Shown here piece after piece: positions 1 through 7,160 of a stretch of DNA of 10,127 nt. The notes beneath the pieces are model-generated. The model made no database searches. It saw only the letters and a list, made by a program, of their open reading frames with translations, and was not told the origin of the DNA. Source of the stretch: CAYMST01 sp964393115 (GTDB lineage Bacteria; Bacteroidota; Bacteroidia; Cytophagales; Cyclobacteriaceae). A program made the position numbers and the translations under genes. The stretch lies in the NCBI GenBank assembly GCA_964393115.1, contig CAYMST010000173.1, forward strand, positions 1 through 10,127. The letters run 5' to 3'. Numbering within the stretch: the first letter of the stretch is position 1; every line of letters starts with the position of its first letter.

Positions 1-1166
1 TAGAAACGTTGATTGAGGCAGGAAAAAGTAGTGAAGAGGCCAAAAAAGAGGCCCCTTTGTTGCTAGCAGCACAAGAGATGTTGAAGAAATGGGAGTCCGG
101 TGATGAAGAGGTTACGGCACTATGGAAAACCATGAACGGATGGGTATATGAGGGGTTCGATGCTACCTATAAGAGTATTGGAGTAGCATTCGATAAGTAT
201 TATTATGAATCAAACACCTACTTGTCCGGAAAAGATATTGTTGAAGAAGGTCTTGAAAAAGAAGTGCTCTTCAAAAAGGAAGATGGATCAGTTTGGATTG
301 ATTTAACGGCCGATAAACTAGATGAAAAGCTATTGCTCAGAGGAGATGGTACTTCAGTTTATATGACCCAAGATTTGGGTACGGCTGAGCTTAAATATGC
401 TGACTATCCTTTCGATAAGTCAGTTTACGTCGTAGGAAATGAGCAAGATTACCATTTTCAGGTTCTCTTTAAAATACTAGAGAAAATGGGACGTGGTTTT
501 GCTGATGGGATGTATCACTTATCATATGGTATGGTAGACCTTCCAAGTGGTAAGATGAAATCTCGCGAGGGAACAGTAGTAGATGCCGATGATTTAGTAC
601 AGGAAATGATCGATACTGCCGAAGAACATACCAAAGAGTTGGGCAAGATTGATGGGTTTAGCGAATCAGAAGCCAAAGAGCTCTATAAGAAACTTGGTGT
701 TGGAGCATTAAAATACTTTTTGCTGAAAGTTGACCCTAAGAAAAGAATGCTTTTCAACCCTAAGGAATCCATAGAATTCCAAGGACATACTGGGCCATTT
801 ATCCAGTACACGCATGCAAGAATTTCGGCCATCGTTCGTAAGGCCAGTCAGATAGGCGTATCCTTTGAGTCGATTGATGTGGATAAAGTTGAGTCACTAA
901 CCGAAGTAGAGCTCGGCCTTATTCAGGAACTACACTTGTTTCCTGCTAAAGTGAAGCAAGCGGCTCAGGAATATTCACCTAGTATTATTGCTAATTATGT
1001 TTTTGATTTAGCGAAAACGTACAATCGGCTTTATCAAGATACACCGATTCTAAATGATACTAATCCAGACTTAGTAAACTTTCGAGTGGCAATCTCAAAT
1101 ATCACAAAAAAAGTGATCAAATCTGGGATGGAGCTTTTAGGTATTGGTGTACCTGACAGGATGTAA
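1..1166 (+). CDS. argS: Arginyl-tRNA synthetase, 3' part (5' end outside window)
   Basis: Class I aminoacyl-tRNA synthetase that charges tRNA-Arg with arginine in the cytosol. The frame is already open at the window edge (first whole codon at position 3), so the N-terminal part with the HIGH motif lies upstream. About 387 codons remain, roughly the last two thirds of a typical enzyme of about 590 residues. Visible signatures are the core segment GDGTSVYMTQDLGTAELKYA (about 345-400), the stretch VVGNEQDYHFQVLFKIL, and GMVDLPSGKMKSREGTVVDA (about 529-590), which carries the degenerate KMSKS loop usual in ArgS. Then comes the helical anticodon-binding (DALR) domain, with GHTGPFIQYTHARISAI near 780-835 and the C-terminal ending GIGVPDRM. 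The stop is TAA at 1164-1166. The next gene starts 15 nt later, suggesting co-transcription. The family assignment is secure. Confidence 0.96.
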   Translation, partial: ETLIEAGKSSEEAKKEAPLLLAAQEMLKKWESGDEEVTALWKTMNGWVYEGFDATYKSIGVAFDKYYYESNTYLSGKDIVEEGLEKEVLFKKEDGSVWIDLTADKLDEKLLLRGDGTSVYMTQDLGTAELKYADYPFDKSVYVVGNEQDYHFQVLFKILEKMGRGFADGMYHLSYGMVDLPSGKMKSREGTVVDADDLVQEMIDTAEEHTKELGKIDGFSESEAKELYKKLGVGALKYFLLKVDPKKRMLFNPKESIEFQGHTGPFIQYTHARISAIVRKASQIGVSFESIDVDKVESLTEVELGLIQELHLFPAKVKQAAQEYSPSIIANYVFDLAKTYNRLYQDTPILNDTNPDLVNFRVAISNITKKVIKSGMELLGIGVPDRM

Positions 1167-1180
1167 AAAAATATTACCCC

Positions 1181-1486
1181 ATGGTGACTTGTTATTTGCA
1201 GTATGAAATTGACCCCTATAGGGTGAGTGAGTTTGAGACATATGCCAAACGCTGGATTCCCTTGGTTGAGAAGTTTGGAGGTAAACATCATGGGTATTTC
1301 CTTCCTCATGAAGGAGCAAATAATAGGGCGTTAGCGTTGTTTAGTTTTCCGTCCCTGGCGGCTTATGAAACCTACAGAAAAGACAGTATGCAAGATGAAG
1401 ATTGTCTTGCGGCTTATGATTATGCGGTTCAGACCAAATGTATTTTGAGTTATGAACGATCGTTTATGAAACCGGTTTTTTCATGA
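1181..1486 (+). CDS. NIPSNAP-family protein
   Basis: A 101-residue protein with the pattern of short bacterial NIPSNAP proteins, which form dimeric alpha/beta-barrel (ferredoxin-like) folds. The N-terminal strand CYLQYEIDPYRVSEFETYAK is followed by WIPLVEKFGGKHHGYFLPHEG (residues 26-45), where GG-x-HHGYFLPHEG is the family hallmark, and by ALFSFPSLAAYETYR (52-66). The biochemical role of bacterial NIPSNAPs is poorly defined. The ATG at 1181 is the first start after argS, and no clear Shine-Dalgarno precedes it, as is usual in Bacteroidota. Its stop overlaps the next start in an ATGA arrangement (1483-1486), so translation of the two is probably coupled and they may work together. The family call is good; the function is unknown. 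Confidence 0.85.
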   Translation: MVTCYLQYEIDPYRVSEFETYAKRWIPLVEKFGGKHHGYFLPHEGANNRALALFSFPSLAAYETYRKDSMQDEDCLAAYDYAVQTKCILSYERSFMKPVFS

Positions 1487-1947
1487 AGTTAAATGAAGAA
1501 GTAAAAGTTTTCTTAGATCAGAGTGTGCTTTGTTGGTTAGCCACTTGTGATGAAAATGGAGTGCCAAATGTGTCTCCAAAAGAAGCTTTTACGTACGTAG
1601 ACGATGTTATCGTAATAGCCAATATCGCGTCTCCAAACAGTGTGAAAAACATAAAGACCAACAAGTATGTTTGTTTGAGTATTTTGGAAATTTTTGTCCA
1701 AAAAGGATTTAAGATACTTGGCGAAGCGGAGGTTATAACAGCTGAAAATGATCATTTTGAACGATATAGTGTGCCACTAAAGGAAATACTTGGTTCAAGT
1801 TTTTCTTTTTCGCAAATCATAACGATTCAGGCAACTTCGGTTGCTCCCATTATAGCACCGAGTTACCGGTTTTTAAATAAGGGCGAATCGGAGATGAAGG
1901 AGTTATCTTTTCAAACGTATCATGTTAAACCTAACGAAAAAAACTAG
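1483..1947 (+). CDS. Pyridoxamine 5'-phosphate oxidase-like (PNPOx) split-barrel flavoprotein
   Basis: A 154-residue protein of the PNPOx-like FMN-binding split-barrel superfamily. The beginning has the usual form: a helix ending FLDQSVLCWLAT, then the strand-turn-strand TCDENGVPNVSPKEAF (21-36), a hydrophobic strand VIVIANIASPNSVKNIKTN (42-60), and VCLSILEIFVQKGFKILGEAEVI (63-85), where the G-F-K-I-x-G-E-A-E run is typical of the barrel. Members bind FMN, F420 or haem. True PdxH activity is unlikely because the chain is short (PdxH is about 215 residues) and the C-terminal substrate-binding signature is not evident. The start overlaps the NIPSNAP stop by 4 nt, and menA follows after 14 nt. 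The link to menaquinone synthesis is only by position. The substrate is not identifiable. Confidence 0.82.
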   Translation: MKLNEEVKVFLDQSVLCWLATCDENGVPNVSPKEAFTYVDDVIVIANIASPNSVKNIKTNKYVCLSILEIFVQKGFKILGEAEVITAENDHFERYSVPLKEILGSSFSFSQIITIQATSVAPIIAPSYRFLNKGESEMKELSFQTYHVKPNEKN

Positions 1948-1961
1948 TTTCATCTGATCGA

Positions 1962-2864
1962 ATGGGAAACACTCAGGAATGGATATCCGCATTTAGATTG
2001 AGAACCTTGCCTTTATCTTTTTCATGTATTGGAATGGGAGCTTTCTTAGCGGCCTGGAGAGATTCGTTTGACGGAATGACGTTGGCTCTATGTCTGTTAA
2101 CAACACTGTTTTTGCAAGTGCTGTCTAATCTGGCGAATGACTATGGGGATTCAAAGCATGGCGCAGATAGCGATACCCGTCAAGGGCCGTCACGAGCAGT
2201 TCAGCGCGGTGCTATTTCACTCCATGCCATGAAGAAGGCAATTATTATTACAGCCATACTTTCTTTTATCTGTGGATTTGGTCTTATCATATATGTTTTC
2301 CATAATGATCTCTTGTTACTATTCACATTTCTGGGGATTGGAATATCCTCTATAGTGGCGGCTGTATTATATACGAATGGTAAAAAGCCATATGGATATG
2401 CGGGATTGGGCGATATCTCGGTCTTTGCCTTTTTTGGGTTGGTTGGTGTTTTTGGAACTTATTTTTTATTCACTCAGTCTCTTGACTGGGATGTCATACT
2501 CCCCGCAGCTACTTGCGGTATCTTCTCAGTAGCGGTCTTGAATATCAATAATATCCGCGATATTCAGTCTGACGTAGAAGCAGGTAAAAAATCTATTCCC
2601 GTAAGGATTGGTAGAGCTAATGCTGTTCTTTATCACGGATTATTGTTGACGTCGGGTTTCATTCTAGCCCTGATTTTTGTGATTCATCAATATCAGAGTT
2701 ACTGGCAGTTTTTGTTTTTTTTAGTCATTCCTTTTCTCATAAAAAATGGAAGAGCCGTAGCGCGCCATCAGGATGCTTTAGCGCTCGACCCATATCTCAA
2801 GCAAATGTCACTAAGTACTTTGATTTTCGTCATATTGTTTGGAATCGGTTTACTCATCTCTTAG
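1962..2864 (+). CDS. menA: 1,4-dihydroxy-2-naphthoate polyprenyltransferase
   Basis: Integral membrane prenyltransferase of the UbiA superfamily. It joins a polyprenyl diphosphate to 1,4-dihydroxy-2-naphthoate to give demethylmenaquinone, the penultimate step of menaquinone synthesis. The 300-residue chain has the family opening WISAFRLRTLPLSFSCIGMG (7-26). The first Asp-rich, Mg-diphosphate-binding motif is NDYGDSKHGAD (59-69), followed by the MenA-type GPSRAVQRG (75-83). The second Asp motif is NNIRDIQSDVEAGKKSIPVRIG (196-217; key residues N197, D200, D204). Around these lie about eight or nine hydrophobic segments, for example 37-57, 92-112, 117-137, 151-170, 176-193, 221-241, 247-260 and 283-299. 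Length and motifs match the family. It is the last gene of the argS-side run; the 146-nt gap downstream separates it from yciH. Confidence 0.95.
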   Translation: MGNTQEWISAFRLRTLPLSFSCIGMGAFLAAWRDSFDGMTLALCLLTTLFLQVLSNLANDYGDSKHGADSDTRQGPSRAVQRGAISLHAMKKAIIITAILSFICGFGLIIYVFHNDLLLLFTFLGIGISSIVAAVLYTNGKKPYGYAGLGDISVFAFFGLVGVFGTYFLFTQSLDWDVILPAATCGIFSVAVLNINNIRDIQSDVEAGKKSIPVRIGRANAVLYHGLLLTSGFILALIFVIHQYQSYWQFLFFLVIPFLIKNGRAVARHQDALALDPYLKQMSLSTLIFVILFGIGLLIS

Positions 2865-2960
2865 CGTCGTGCATGATGTCCAGAAAGTAGGAGAGGTTTA
2901 AAGAAACGATGTAGAAAAGGATGTTAAGTTTTATGTTCTGCAATCATCCGATTAATCTGC

Positions 2961-2990
2961 TTAGATAGTAAAACAGTTGAACTATTTTTG
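2961..2990 (+). promoter_or_regulatory. Putative Bacteroidota-type promoter for yciH
   Basis: TATTTTTG at 2983-2990 is a full match to the Bacteroidota -7 consensus TAnnTTTG. The matching -33 element is weak: TTA at 2961-2963, 19 nt upstream, where TTG is expected. A start about 7 nt downstream would leave a leader of only about 14 nt before the GTG at 3011. Inferred from consensus only. Confidence 0.4.
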
Positions 2991-3010
2991 CATGAAACGG
3001 TAATGTTAAA

Positions 3011-3367
3011 GTGTCACGAAAGAAGAAAAATAATCATAAGGATCGTGAAGGTGTAGTATACAGCACCAATCCTGATTTTGAATTTAGCCTTAATATTCCC
3101 TCAGAAGAGGAAACGCTTCCCAATCAGCAGCAAGACTTGCGTGTGTCTTTGGATACCAAACTAAAGGCTGGTAAGAAAGCTACGGTGATCAAAGGGTTTG
3201 TAGGTACCGCATTCGACTTGAAAACCTTGGAAAAGAAATTAAAGGCAAAATGTGGAGTTGGTGGGAGTTCCAAAGACGGGGAAATCATCATTCAGGGTGA
3301 TGTGGTGGCTAAAATCATGGATATCTTAAAAGATGATGGTTACCAAGTGAAACGCAGCGGAGGATAA
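3011..3367 (+). CDS. yciH: YciH/SUI1-family translation initiation factor-like protein
   Basis: A 118-residue basic protein with a C-terminal SUI1 (eIF1-like) domain. About 40 N-terminal residues are variable and begin with the lysine-rich SRKKKNNHK. The domain follows (about 42-116): KATVIKGFVGTAFDLKTLEKK (56-76), then KCGVGGSSKDGEIIIQGD (80-97), which is the diagnostic loop-strand of bacterial YciH, and the ending GYQVKRSGG. Known homologues bind the small ribosomal subunit and influence initiation fidelity, but the physiological role in bacteria is unsettled. The start is GTG at 3011: an in-frame TGA lies at 2993-2995 and no ATG falls between, while the nearby ATG at 3003 is in another frame. 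A TAnnTTTG box lies just upstream. A small membrane-protein gene follows after 14 nt. Confidence 0.9.
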   Translation: MSRKKKNNHKDREGVVYSTNPDFEFSLNIPSEEETLPNQQQDLRVSLDTKLKAGKKATVIKGFVGTAFDLKTLEKKLKAKCGVGGSSKDGEIIIQGDVVAKIMDILKDDGYQVKRSGG

Positions 3368-3381
3368 GCTTTTTAACGATT

Positions 3382-3624
3382 ATGCTAGAACTGTTTTTTA
3401 TGTATCGGTTAGGAGTGGTCATCCGAAAAAGAGTGACAGAGCGCGGCCAGGCTCCATTGCCTTACCTGATTTTGATGGTGATGCTTTGGATTGGCTTAGA
3501 GATCGTTGGGGCCAGACTAGGTACTTACTATTTCAAAGAGAACCTACTCATGATGTTCGTCTGCGCCATAACGGGAGGTGCTATAGGAGGCTTTCTTAGC
3601 TATCAAGCGGCAAAACATATATAA
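3382..3624 (+). CDS. Small two-helix membrane protein of unknown function
   Basis: I do not recognise this 80-residue protein. A short N-terminal stretch (1-24) has a basic cluster RKRVTERG (15-22), followed by two hydrophobic helices. The first is at about 25-48 (LPYLILMVMLWIGLEIVGAR). The second is at about 54-75 and is glycine-rich (CAITGGAIGGFLSYQ), with GGAIGG a possible helix-packing motif. The basic segment before helix 1 and the lack of charge inside the helices suggest a helical hairpin in the inner membrane. A second in-frame ATG at 3400 (MYRLGVV) is a plausible alternative start that drops six residues. It lies 14 nt after yciH and is probably co-transcribed. It is likely real, given its protein-like composition and tight spacing. 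Confidence 0.68.
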   Translation: MLELFFMYRLGVVIRKRVTERGQAPLPYLILMVMLWIGLEIVGARLGTYYFKENLLMMFVCAITGGAIGGFLSYQAAKHI

Positions 3625-3627
3625 TTT

Positions 3628-3677
3628 CTTTTGGTACTCAGTGAGCATCAAACCGAAAAGCTTTAAGCTTTCATTTT
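3628..3677 (+). terminator. Possible intrinsic terminator after the yciH unit
   Basis: CTTTTGGT at 3628-3635 pairs with ACC-G-AAAAG at 3652-3660, giving eight pairs with one bulged G. An alternative small stem is AAAGC/GCTTT (3657-3661 with 3667-3671), followed by CATTTTATA. The stem is weak and the T-tract imperfect, so this is tentative. It sits directly after the 3382-3624 stop codon, where a terminator would be expected. Confidence 0.3.
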
Positions 3678-3783
3678 ATAAAGTCTATTTTAGAGCTGAT
3701 AAAATCAACTCTTTGGTGTAGTTATCTTGTGGGTTCTATATTATCAAGAGTCGTTGCCAAGGTAAGGTCTGCCTCAAATACTA

Positions 3784-3814
3784 TTGGGTTAAAGTTATGT
3801 AAACTTGATGTTTG
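3784..3814 (+). promoter_or_regulatory. Candidate hisG promoter in the 278-nt leader region
   Basis: TTG at 3784-3786 is separated by 20 nt from GATGTTTG (3807-3814), a one-mismatch match to the Bacteroidota -7 box TAnnTTTG. Transcription would begin near 3820, giving a leader of about 80 nt with the hairpin at 3856-3879. A competing weak box, TATTTTAG at 3686-3693, would give a longer leader. I see nothing coding in 3625-3902. Confidence 0.33.
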
Positions 3815-3855
3815 TATAATTATCTCACGTATTCCAGATAAGTCATCATGATATA

Positions 3856-3879
3856 TCGCAGATTACCTGTAATTTGCGG
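3856..3879 (+). promoter_or_regulatory. Strong hairpin in the hisG 5' leader
   Basis: A ten-pair stem closes a CCTG loop: 3856-3865 pairs with 3870-3879, with two G-U pairs (3856/3879 and 3861/3874) and the rest Watson-Crick. It ends 23 nt before the hisG ATG at 3903. No strong T-run follows, so it is not a standard terminator. It could block ribosome access, stabilise the mRNA, or form part of an attenuator. A segment at 3760-3772 can pair with its 5' arm (see findings). The structure is visible; the function is inferred. Confidence 0.5.
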
Positions 3880-3902
3880 CTTCAAATTATTTCTACGCAT
3901 TG

Positions 3903-4763
3903 ATGAACGATATTTTAAGGATAGCGGTACAGAAATCCGGTCGATTAAGTGAAGATTCGCTCAAGCTTTTCAAGGAGTGTGGTATTAAATTCAACAACGG
4001 CGGAAAAAAACTAAAAGCTGTTTCGGATAATTTTCCTGTTGAGTTTTTGTTTCTAAGGGACGATGATATTCCCGGTTATGTTGAAGATGGTATTGCAGAC
4101 TTGGGTATAGTCGGAGAGAATGTTCATTTGGAGCTAGAAAAGGATGTTGAAGTAATTCGAAAATTAGGGTTTTCAAAATGCAGACTTTCATTGGCGGTTC
4201 CTAGAGGGGTGGCATATGATGGACCAGAATACTTTGATGGGAAGAGTGTAGCTACTTCTTATCCTAACTTACTAACAAGATATTTTGAAGGAAAGGGTAT
4301 TAACGCGGATGTTCATGAGATCAGCGGCTCTGTAGAAATAGCACCTGGCATTGGATTAGCAGCGGGTATTTGTGACCTAGTAAGCTCAGGTAGTACGCTT
4401 CTTTCTAATGGATTAGATGAGAAAGATATCGTTATGAAATCTGAGGCTGTACTCATTGGAAAGCGAATTTTCTCAAACGACGAAAGAGCCATTTTGGACA
4501 AGCTCTTGTTCAGATTAGAAGCCGTTTATGCAGGACGCAATAACAAATACATATTGTTAAATGTTCCTAATGAGAAATTAGAATCGGTAGTCTCTATTTT
4601 ACCTGGTATGAAAAGCCCTACGGTTGTGCCATTGGCGGAAGAGGGGTGGAGTTCTCTGCACTCAGTGATCAATGAAGATGTTTTCTGGGAAAAAATTGAT
4701 CAGTTGAAGGCTGCGGGAGCGGAAGGTATTTTAGTAGTACCTATCGAGAAAATGATACTATAA
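3903..4763 (+). CDS. hisG: ATP phosphoribosyltransferase, long (HisZ-independent) form
   Basis: First and committed step of histidine synthesis: ATP plus PRPP gives phosphoribosyl-ATP and diphosphate. I place the start at ATG 3903 (MNDILRIAVQKSGRL) rather than the adjacent TTG at 3900, giving 286 residues. The length is that of the long form: two catalytic subdomains (about 1-205) plus a C-terminal ACT-like regulatory domain (about 210-286, ending AEGILVVPIEKMIL), which in the family binds histidine for feedback inhibition and removes the need for HisZ. Supporting motifs are GIADLGIVGENV (63-74) and the PRPP-binding stretch SGSVEIAPGIGLAAGICDLV (141-160) followed by SSGSTLLSNGL. Residue 154 is Ala where the homologues I recall have Asp (GLAD). 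The stop overlaps the hisD start by 1 nt, so translation is probably coupled. Confidence 0.95.
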   Translation: MNDILRIAVQKSGRLSEDSLKLFKECGIKFNNGGKKLKAVSDNFPVEFLFLRDDDIPGYVEDGIADLGIVGENVHLELEKDVEVIRKLGFSKCRLSLAVPRGVAYDGPEYFDGKSVATSYPNLLTRYFEGKGINADVHEISGSVEIAPGIGLAAGICDLVSSGSTLLSNGLDEKDIVMKSEAVLIGKRIFSNDERAILDKLLFRLEAVYAGRNNKYILLNVPNEKLESVVSILPGMKSPTVVPLAEEGWSSLHSVINEDVFWEKIDQLKAAGAEGILVVPIEKMIL

Positions 4764-6091
4764 TGATGAAGATAGCCACACGCCCGGAGAGGGACGAATG
4801 GTATAAATTTCTTGCACGACCGGCAGATGATTCAGAAAAAGTAGAAGCAATCGTCAAACCCATACTTGAGGAAGTCAAAAGAGATGGAGATAAGGCGCTC
4901 AAAGCCTTCGCAGCTAAATTTGATAAGGTAGATCTTAAGGAATTGTGCGTTTCCAAAACTGAATTTGAGGCGGCGGCAAAGCAGGTTCCAGAAGAATTGG
5001 CTAAAGCGATTAAAGTAGCAAAGGCTAATATTGAGTTGTTTCATCAGGCGCAAAAGGAGAAGAAAGTCTCTGTTGAAACTATGCCCGGGGTGAAATGCTG
5101 GAGGAAAAGTGTTCCAATTCAGAAAGTAGGATTGTATGTGCCGGGAGGTACTGCACCTTTGTTTTCAACAGTATTAATGTTGGCTATACCGGCAAAAATA
5201 GCTGGATGTCAGGAGATTGTCTTGAGTACTCCAACAGATGCATCAGGAAACGTGAACCCAGTCGTATTGTATACTGCACATCTACTCGGGATCTCTAACG
5301 TGATAAAATTAGGGGGAGCACAAGCTATAGCCGCTATGACTTATGGTTCAGAGTCTGTGCCCAAAGTAGACAAGATTTTCGGTCCTGGAAACCAATTTGT
5401 AACGGTAGCCAAGCAATTAGCGGTTAAGGATGGTGTTGCCATTGATATGCCAGCTGGCCCTTCCGAAGTAGCTGTTTTTGTAGATAAAAGTTCAAATCCA
5501 ACTTTTGCAGCGGCTGACCTGCTTTCACAAGCAGAGCACGGTATAGACAGTCAAGTGGTACTCATATCTTCTAGTAAAAAGATGGCATACTTAGTTCTGG
5601 AAAAAGTGGAAGAACAGTTGCCTCAACTACCGAGAAAAGATATCGCGAAGAAGGCATTAGAAAATAGTTGGATTGTTATTGTTAACAATAAGAAAGAAGC
5701 CGTCGCCCTGATCAACGACTATGCTCCAGAGCACTTGATTTTATCTGTTGAAAAAGCTGACAAAATTGCGAAAAAAGTCATCAATGCCGGATCTATTTTC
5801 GTGGGTGAGTTTACACCAGAGTCAGCAGGTGATTACGCTTCAGGTACGAACCATACGTTGCCTACTTCGGGATGGGCTCGATCTACAGCCGGAGTATCGT
5901 TAGATAGCTTTGTGAAGAAAATTACATATCAGAAAATAACGAATCAAGGTCTGTTACATATTGGTAATAGCATCGAAATAATGGCTGCTGCTGAACAATT
6001 AGATGGTCACAAAAACGCCGTGAGTGTTCGTTTGAAATATATCAAGGATAATGCCAAACCTAAAGAAGCTACTCAGACCACATTTGAGTAA
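4763..6091 (+). CDS. hisD: Histidinol dehydrogenase
   Basis: Zn- and NAD-dependent enzyme that performs the last two oxidations of the pathway, histidinol to histidinal to histidine. The 442 residues include every expected catalytic element at a constant offset of -3 from the E. coli enzyme. Zinc ligands are Q256 and H259 (LLSQAEHG), D357 (SAGDYASGTNH) and H416 (LDGHKNAV). The catalytic pair is E323-H324 (APEHLIL). NAD- and substrate-site motifs include VPGGTAPLFSTVLMLAIPA (126-144), GPGNQFVTVAKQL (207-219) and DMPAGPSEVAV (228-238). The start is ATG 4763, overlapping the last base of the hisG stop; a second ATG at 4766 is equally possible. The 3' end overlaps hisC by 41 nt, and the overlap encodes a lysine- and threonine-rich tail (KPKEATQTTFE) beyond the usual core. 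Confidence 0.97.
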   Translation: MMKIATRPERDEWYKFLARPADDSEKVEAIVKPILEEVKRDGDKALKAFAAKFDKVDLKELCVSKTEFEAAAKQVPEELAKAIKVAKANIELFHQAQKEKKVSVETMPGVKCWRKSVPIQKVGLYVPGGTAPLFSTVLMLAIPAKIAGCQEIVLSTPTDASGNVNPVVLYTAHLLGISNVIKLGGAQAIAAMTYGSESVPKVDKIFGPGNQFVTVAKQLAVKDGVAIDMPAGPSEVAVFVDKSSNPTFAAADLLSQAEHGIDSQVVLISSSKKMAYLVLEKVEEQLPQLPRKDIAKKALENSWIVIVNNKKEAVALINDYAPEHLILSVEKADKIAKKVINAGSIFVGEFTPESAGDYASGTNHTLPTSGWARSTAGVSLDSFVKKITYQKITNQGLLHIGNSIEIMAAAEQLDGHKNAVSVRLKYIKDNAKPKEATQTTFE

Positions 6092-7115
6092 TCTCAAACC
6101 CTATTCTTCTGCTCGTGATGAATATACTGGAAAGGCAAAGGTGTTTCTCGATGCCAATGAGAATGCTTTAGGTTCCGTTACGAAAAGAAACCTGAGTAGG
6201 TATCCTGACCCATATCAGACGGAGGTAAAGGAAAAGTTATCTGATATTATTGGTGTTCCTACCCCAAATATTTTTTTGGGAAATGGAAGTGATGAACCAA
6301 TTGACTTACTTTTTCGAGCTTTTTGTGAGCCTGCTTCTGAAGACCACGTTATTCTTTGTCCTCCTACATATGGTATGTATCAGGTCTGTGCTGATATTAA
6401 TAATGTCAAAGTAAAAGAGGTATCACTTACTACGGAGTATCAACTGGATGTTAAATCTATAAAGACAGCGATAGACCAAAACACCAAGTTGATTTTTATC
6501 TGTTCTCCCAACAACCCAACAGGTAATAATATCAAGGAAGCAGATATTCTACAGGTTATCCAACATGCTGGCGATGCTCTGGTTATAGTGGACGAGGCCT
6601 ATATTGACTTTTCATCTTCTCCGAGCTTTGTAGCACAGCTAAATACTTACGACAACTTATTGGTTTTGCAAACCTTTAGCAAAAGCTGGGGTATGGCTGC
6701 CGCTCGATTGGGTATGGCATACGCACACCGTGATATTATTGCGGTGCTAAATCAGATCAAATACCCCTATAATCTTAGTCAACAAACTCAAGATTTGGCT
6801 ATAGAAGGGCTGAAAAACCATGTTTCGAAAAATACAATGGTTTCAGAGATATTGCGCAACAAGACTACTCTAAGGGATTCACTAGAGCGGTTAGAGCTCG
6901 TTGTGCATATCTACCCTTCGGATGCCAATTTCTTCTTAGTAAAGGTTTTAGATGCTACAGCTGTTTACAACTACTTGTTGGAAAAATCTACGATTGTAAG
7001 GGATAGGAGTAAAGTTTCCCTATGTGAGAACTGCCTGAGGATAACCGTGGGTACTCAAGAAGAAAATAAAACTTTGCTGGAAGGCCTGAAAAGTTTTAGG
7101 CTAGAAGAAGAATAG
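6051..7115 (+). CDS. hisC: Histidinol-phosphate aminotransferase
   Basis: PLP-dependent class I/II aminotransferase that converts imidazole-acetol phosphate and glutamate to histidinol phosphate and 2-oxoglutarate. The 354 residues show FLDANENALGS (32-42), LGNGSDEPIDLLFRAF (76-91), CSPNNPTGN (151-159; N155 contacts PLP), VDEAYIDFS (180-188; D181 pairs with the pyridine nitrogen), and the Schiff-base lysine K211 in TFSKSWGMAAARLG, with R219 in RLG binding phosphate. R330 in CLRITVGT is the carboxylate/phosphate-side arginine. The start at 6051 lies inside hisD. It is supported because MPNLKKLLRPHLSNLKPYSSARDE resembles the normal HisC N-terminus in this phylum, so the 41-nt overlap appears real. 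A 45-nt gap precedes hisB. Confidence 0.96.
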   Translation: MPNLKKLLRPHLSNLKPYSSARDEYTGKAKVFLDANENALGSVTKRNLSRYPDPYQTEVKEKLSDIIGVPTPNIFLGNGSDEPIDLLFRAFCEPASEDHVILCPPTYGMYQVCADINNVKVKEVSLTTEYQLDVKSIKTAIDQNTKLIFICSPNNPTGNNIKEADILQVIQHAGDALVIVDEAYIDFSSSPSFVAQLNTYDNLLVLQTFSKSWGMAAARLGMAYAHRDIIAVLNQIKYPYNLSQQTQDLAIEGLKNHVSKNTMVSEILRNKTTLRDSLERLELVVHIYPSDANFFLVKVLDATAVYNYLLEKSTIVRDRSKVSLCENCLRITVGTQEENKTLLEGLKSFRLEEE

Positions 7116-7160
7116 AAAATATTTAATTGGCTAGCAATCAGAGCTGAATTTTAAAGAGTT

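Noticed and set aside
1034..1319. Antisense reading frames opposite the argS end and the NIPSNAP gene
   Set aside because: They are shadows of well-supported + strand genes and have no family resemblance.
3645..3851. Open + strand frame of 69 codons in the hisG leader region
   Set aside because: It has no ATG and an unremarkable, low-quality composition. An open stretch of this size is expected by chance among six frames.
3848..3952. ATG-started 34-codon frame running from the hisG leader into hisG, considered as a leader peptide
   Set aside because: It has no run of His codons and its second half is the out-of-frame shadow of hisG. It does not behave like a his attenuator peptide.
5095..5298. 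+ strand 67-codon frame inside hisD
   Set aside because: It is an alternative-frame shadow of the strongly conserved hisD coding sequence.
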